A stretch of 6,947 nt of DNA from Bacteriovoracaceae bacterium (lineage in GTDB: Bacteria; Bdellovibrionota; UBA1018). The notes under the pieces are model-generated. The model did not search any database. It was given only the letters and a program-made list of their open reading frames with translations, and was not told the DNA's origin. Location of the stretch: contig JAHFAB010000070.1 in assembly GCA_023250795.1 (NCBI GenBank), forward strand, positions 1 through 6,947. The letters run 5' to 3'. The position numbers and the translations under genes were made by a program. Below are positions 6,602 through 6,947 of this stretch, one piece after another (positions within the stretch are counted from its first letter, which is position 1; each line of letters begins with the position of its first letter).

Positions 6602-6947
6602 AAATCATCCGGACATTACTCTCCACCAATGTGCTGGTTCTACAGACTGGAAAGAGTTGATTCTAAATCCAAAATTAGATGGAATTATTATTGCTACCCC
6701 GCCTAAGACACATGCCATTATCCTGGAAGAGGCAGTTAACAGAGGATTGCCTACCTTGGTTGAAAAACCACTGACACTAGACCTAGATGAGGCATTGCAT
6801 CTGCAAGAACTTGTTGAGAAAAAACATGTACCTGTTTTAGTTGATCATATTCATCTATTTAACCCCTCTTATCAGTCTCTAAAAATGGAGTTTATAAAAA
6901 ATGTGGTAGAAAACAGAGAGAAACCAATCAAAATTCTATCCCAAGGA
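6456..6947 (+). CDS. Gfo/Idh/MocA family oxidoreductase (3' partial)
   Basis: The N-terminal Rossmann half of an NAD(P)-dependent sugar dehydrogenase or reductase; the frame is still open at the right edge. It has the dinucleotide motif GLIGTGHWGK (6552-6581), a DWKELI...LDGIIIATPP.TH segment, the family's VEKPLTLDLDEA with the conserved EKP lysine at 6765-6767, and a VDHIHLFNPSY strand-helix junction. All of this is typical of Gfo/Idh enzymes in polysaccharide loci that oxidise or reduce NDP-sugars. The start is uncertain. ATG at 6456 has AGGTGGG just upstream (AGG at 6447-6449, spacer 6) but gives a leader of about 30 residues. TTG at 6498 is closer to the family start but has no ribosome-binding site. 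In every case the gene overlaps the SDR gene, because the Rossmann motif lies before that gene's stop. It probably supplies a redox step to the same sugar pathway. Confidence 0.85.
   Translation, partial: MNLKLNLPKDSPDSLLGPDSITQAKNENTFKLGLIGTGHWGKRFISTIENHPDITLHQCAGSTDWKELILNPKLDGIIIATPPKTHAIILEEAVNRGLPTLVEKPLTLDLDEALHLQELVEKKHVPVLVDHIHLFNPSYQSLKMEFIKNVVENREKPIKILSQG

Overview
This window is a piece of a surface-polysaccharide locus (O-antigen or similar LPS glycan) from an AT-rich Gram-negative bacterium. The evidence is an O-antigen ligase/polymerase-type membrane protein, two glycosyltransferase-type proteins and a block of nucleotide-sugar tailoring enzymes packed closely together. The base composition and the gene mix would suit a Leptospira-like spirochaete, but other low-GC Gram-negatives with large O-antigen loci fit too. 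No phylogenetic marker is present, so the organism assignment is only a suggestion. I see no rRNA, tRNA, CRISPR array, transposase or long repeat.

Layout. Block A (1-2887, + strand) holds the 3' part of an O-antigen ligase family gene that is open at the left edge. An 11-nt overlap links it to a large GT-B-like surface-carbohydrate protein whose exact activity I cannot name. A 73-bp convergent gap follows (2888-2960). Block B (2961-3743, - strand) is a single family-2 glycosyltransferase of the dolichyl/undecaprenyl-phosphate sugar synthase type. It is divergent from block C across about 50 bp, and a consensus-like promoter lies at that junction. Block C (3797-6947, + strand) is a compact run of four genes: a small cupin, a three-domain sugar C-methyltransferase, a UDP-glucuronate decarboxylase-like SDR enzyme, and the N-terminal part of a Gfo/Idh/MocA oxidoreductase that runs off the right edge. 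Spacing in block C is overlap, 14 bp, overlap.

How the genes may work together. Block C looks like a biosynthetic cassette for a C-methyl-branched nucleotide sugar. The SDR could make a 4-keto sugar (by family analogy a UDP-4-keto-pentose), the methyltransferase could add a methyl next to the keto group, the cupin could epimerise or isomerise, and the Gfo/Idh enzyme could oxidise or reduce. The glycosyltransferases and the ligase/polymerase of blocks A and B would put sugars into the glycan and export or attach it. The individual families are well supported by motifs; the order of steps and the product are inference.

The points most worth a second look are the branched-sugar cassette itself, an apparent four-histidine cupin centre, a long same-strand overlap between the SDR and Gfo/Idh genes, non-ATG initiation of the methyltransferase, a shortened Rossmann segment in the Gfo/Idh protein, and the unclassified 507-residue glycosyltransferase-like protein.
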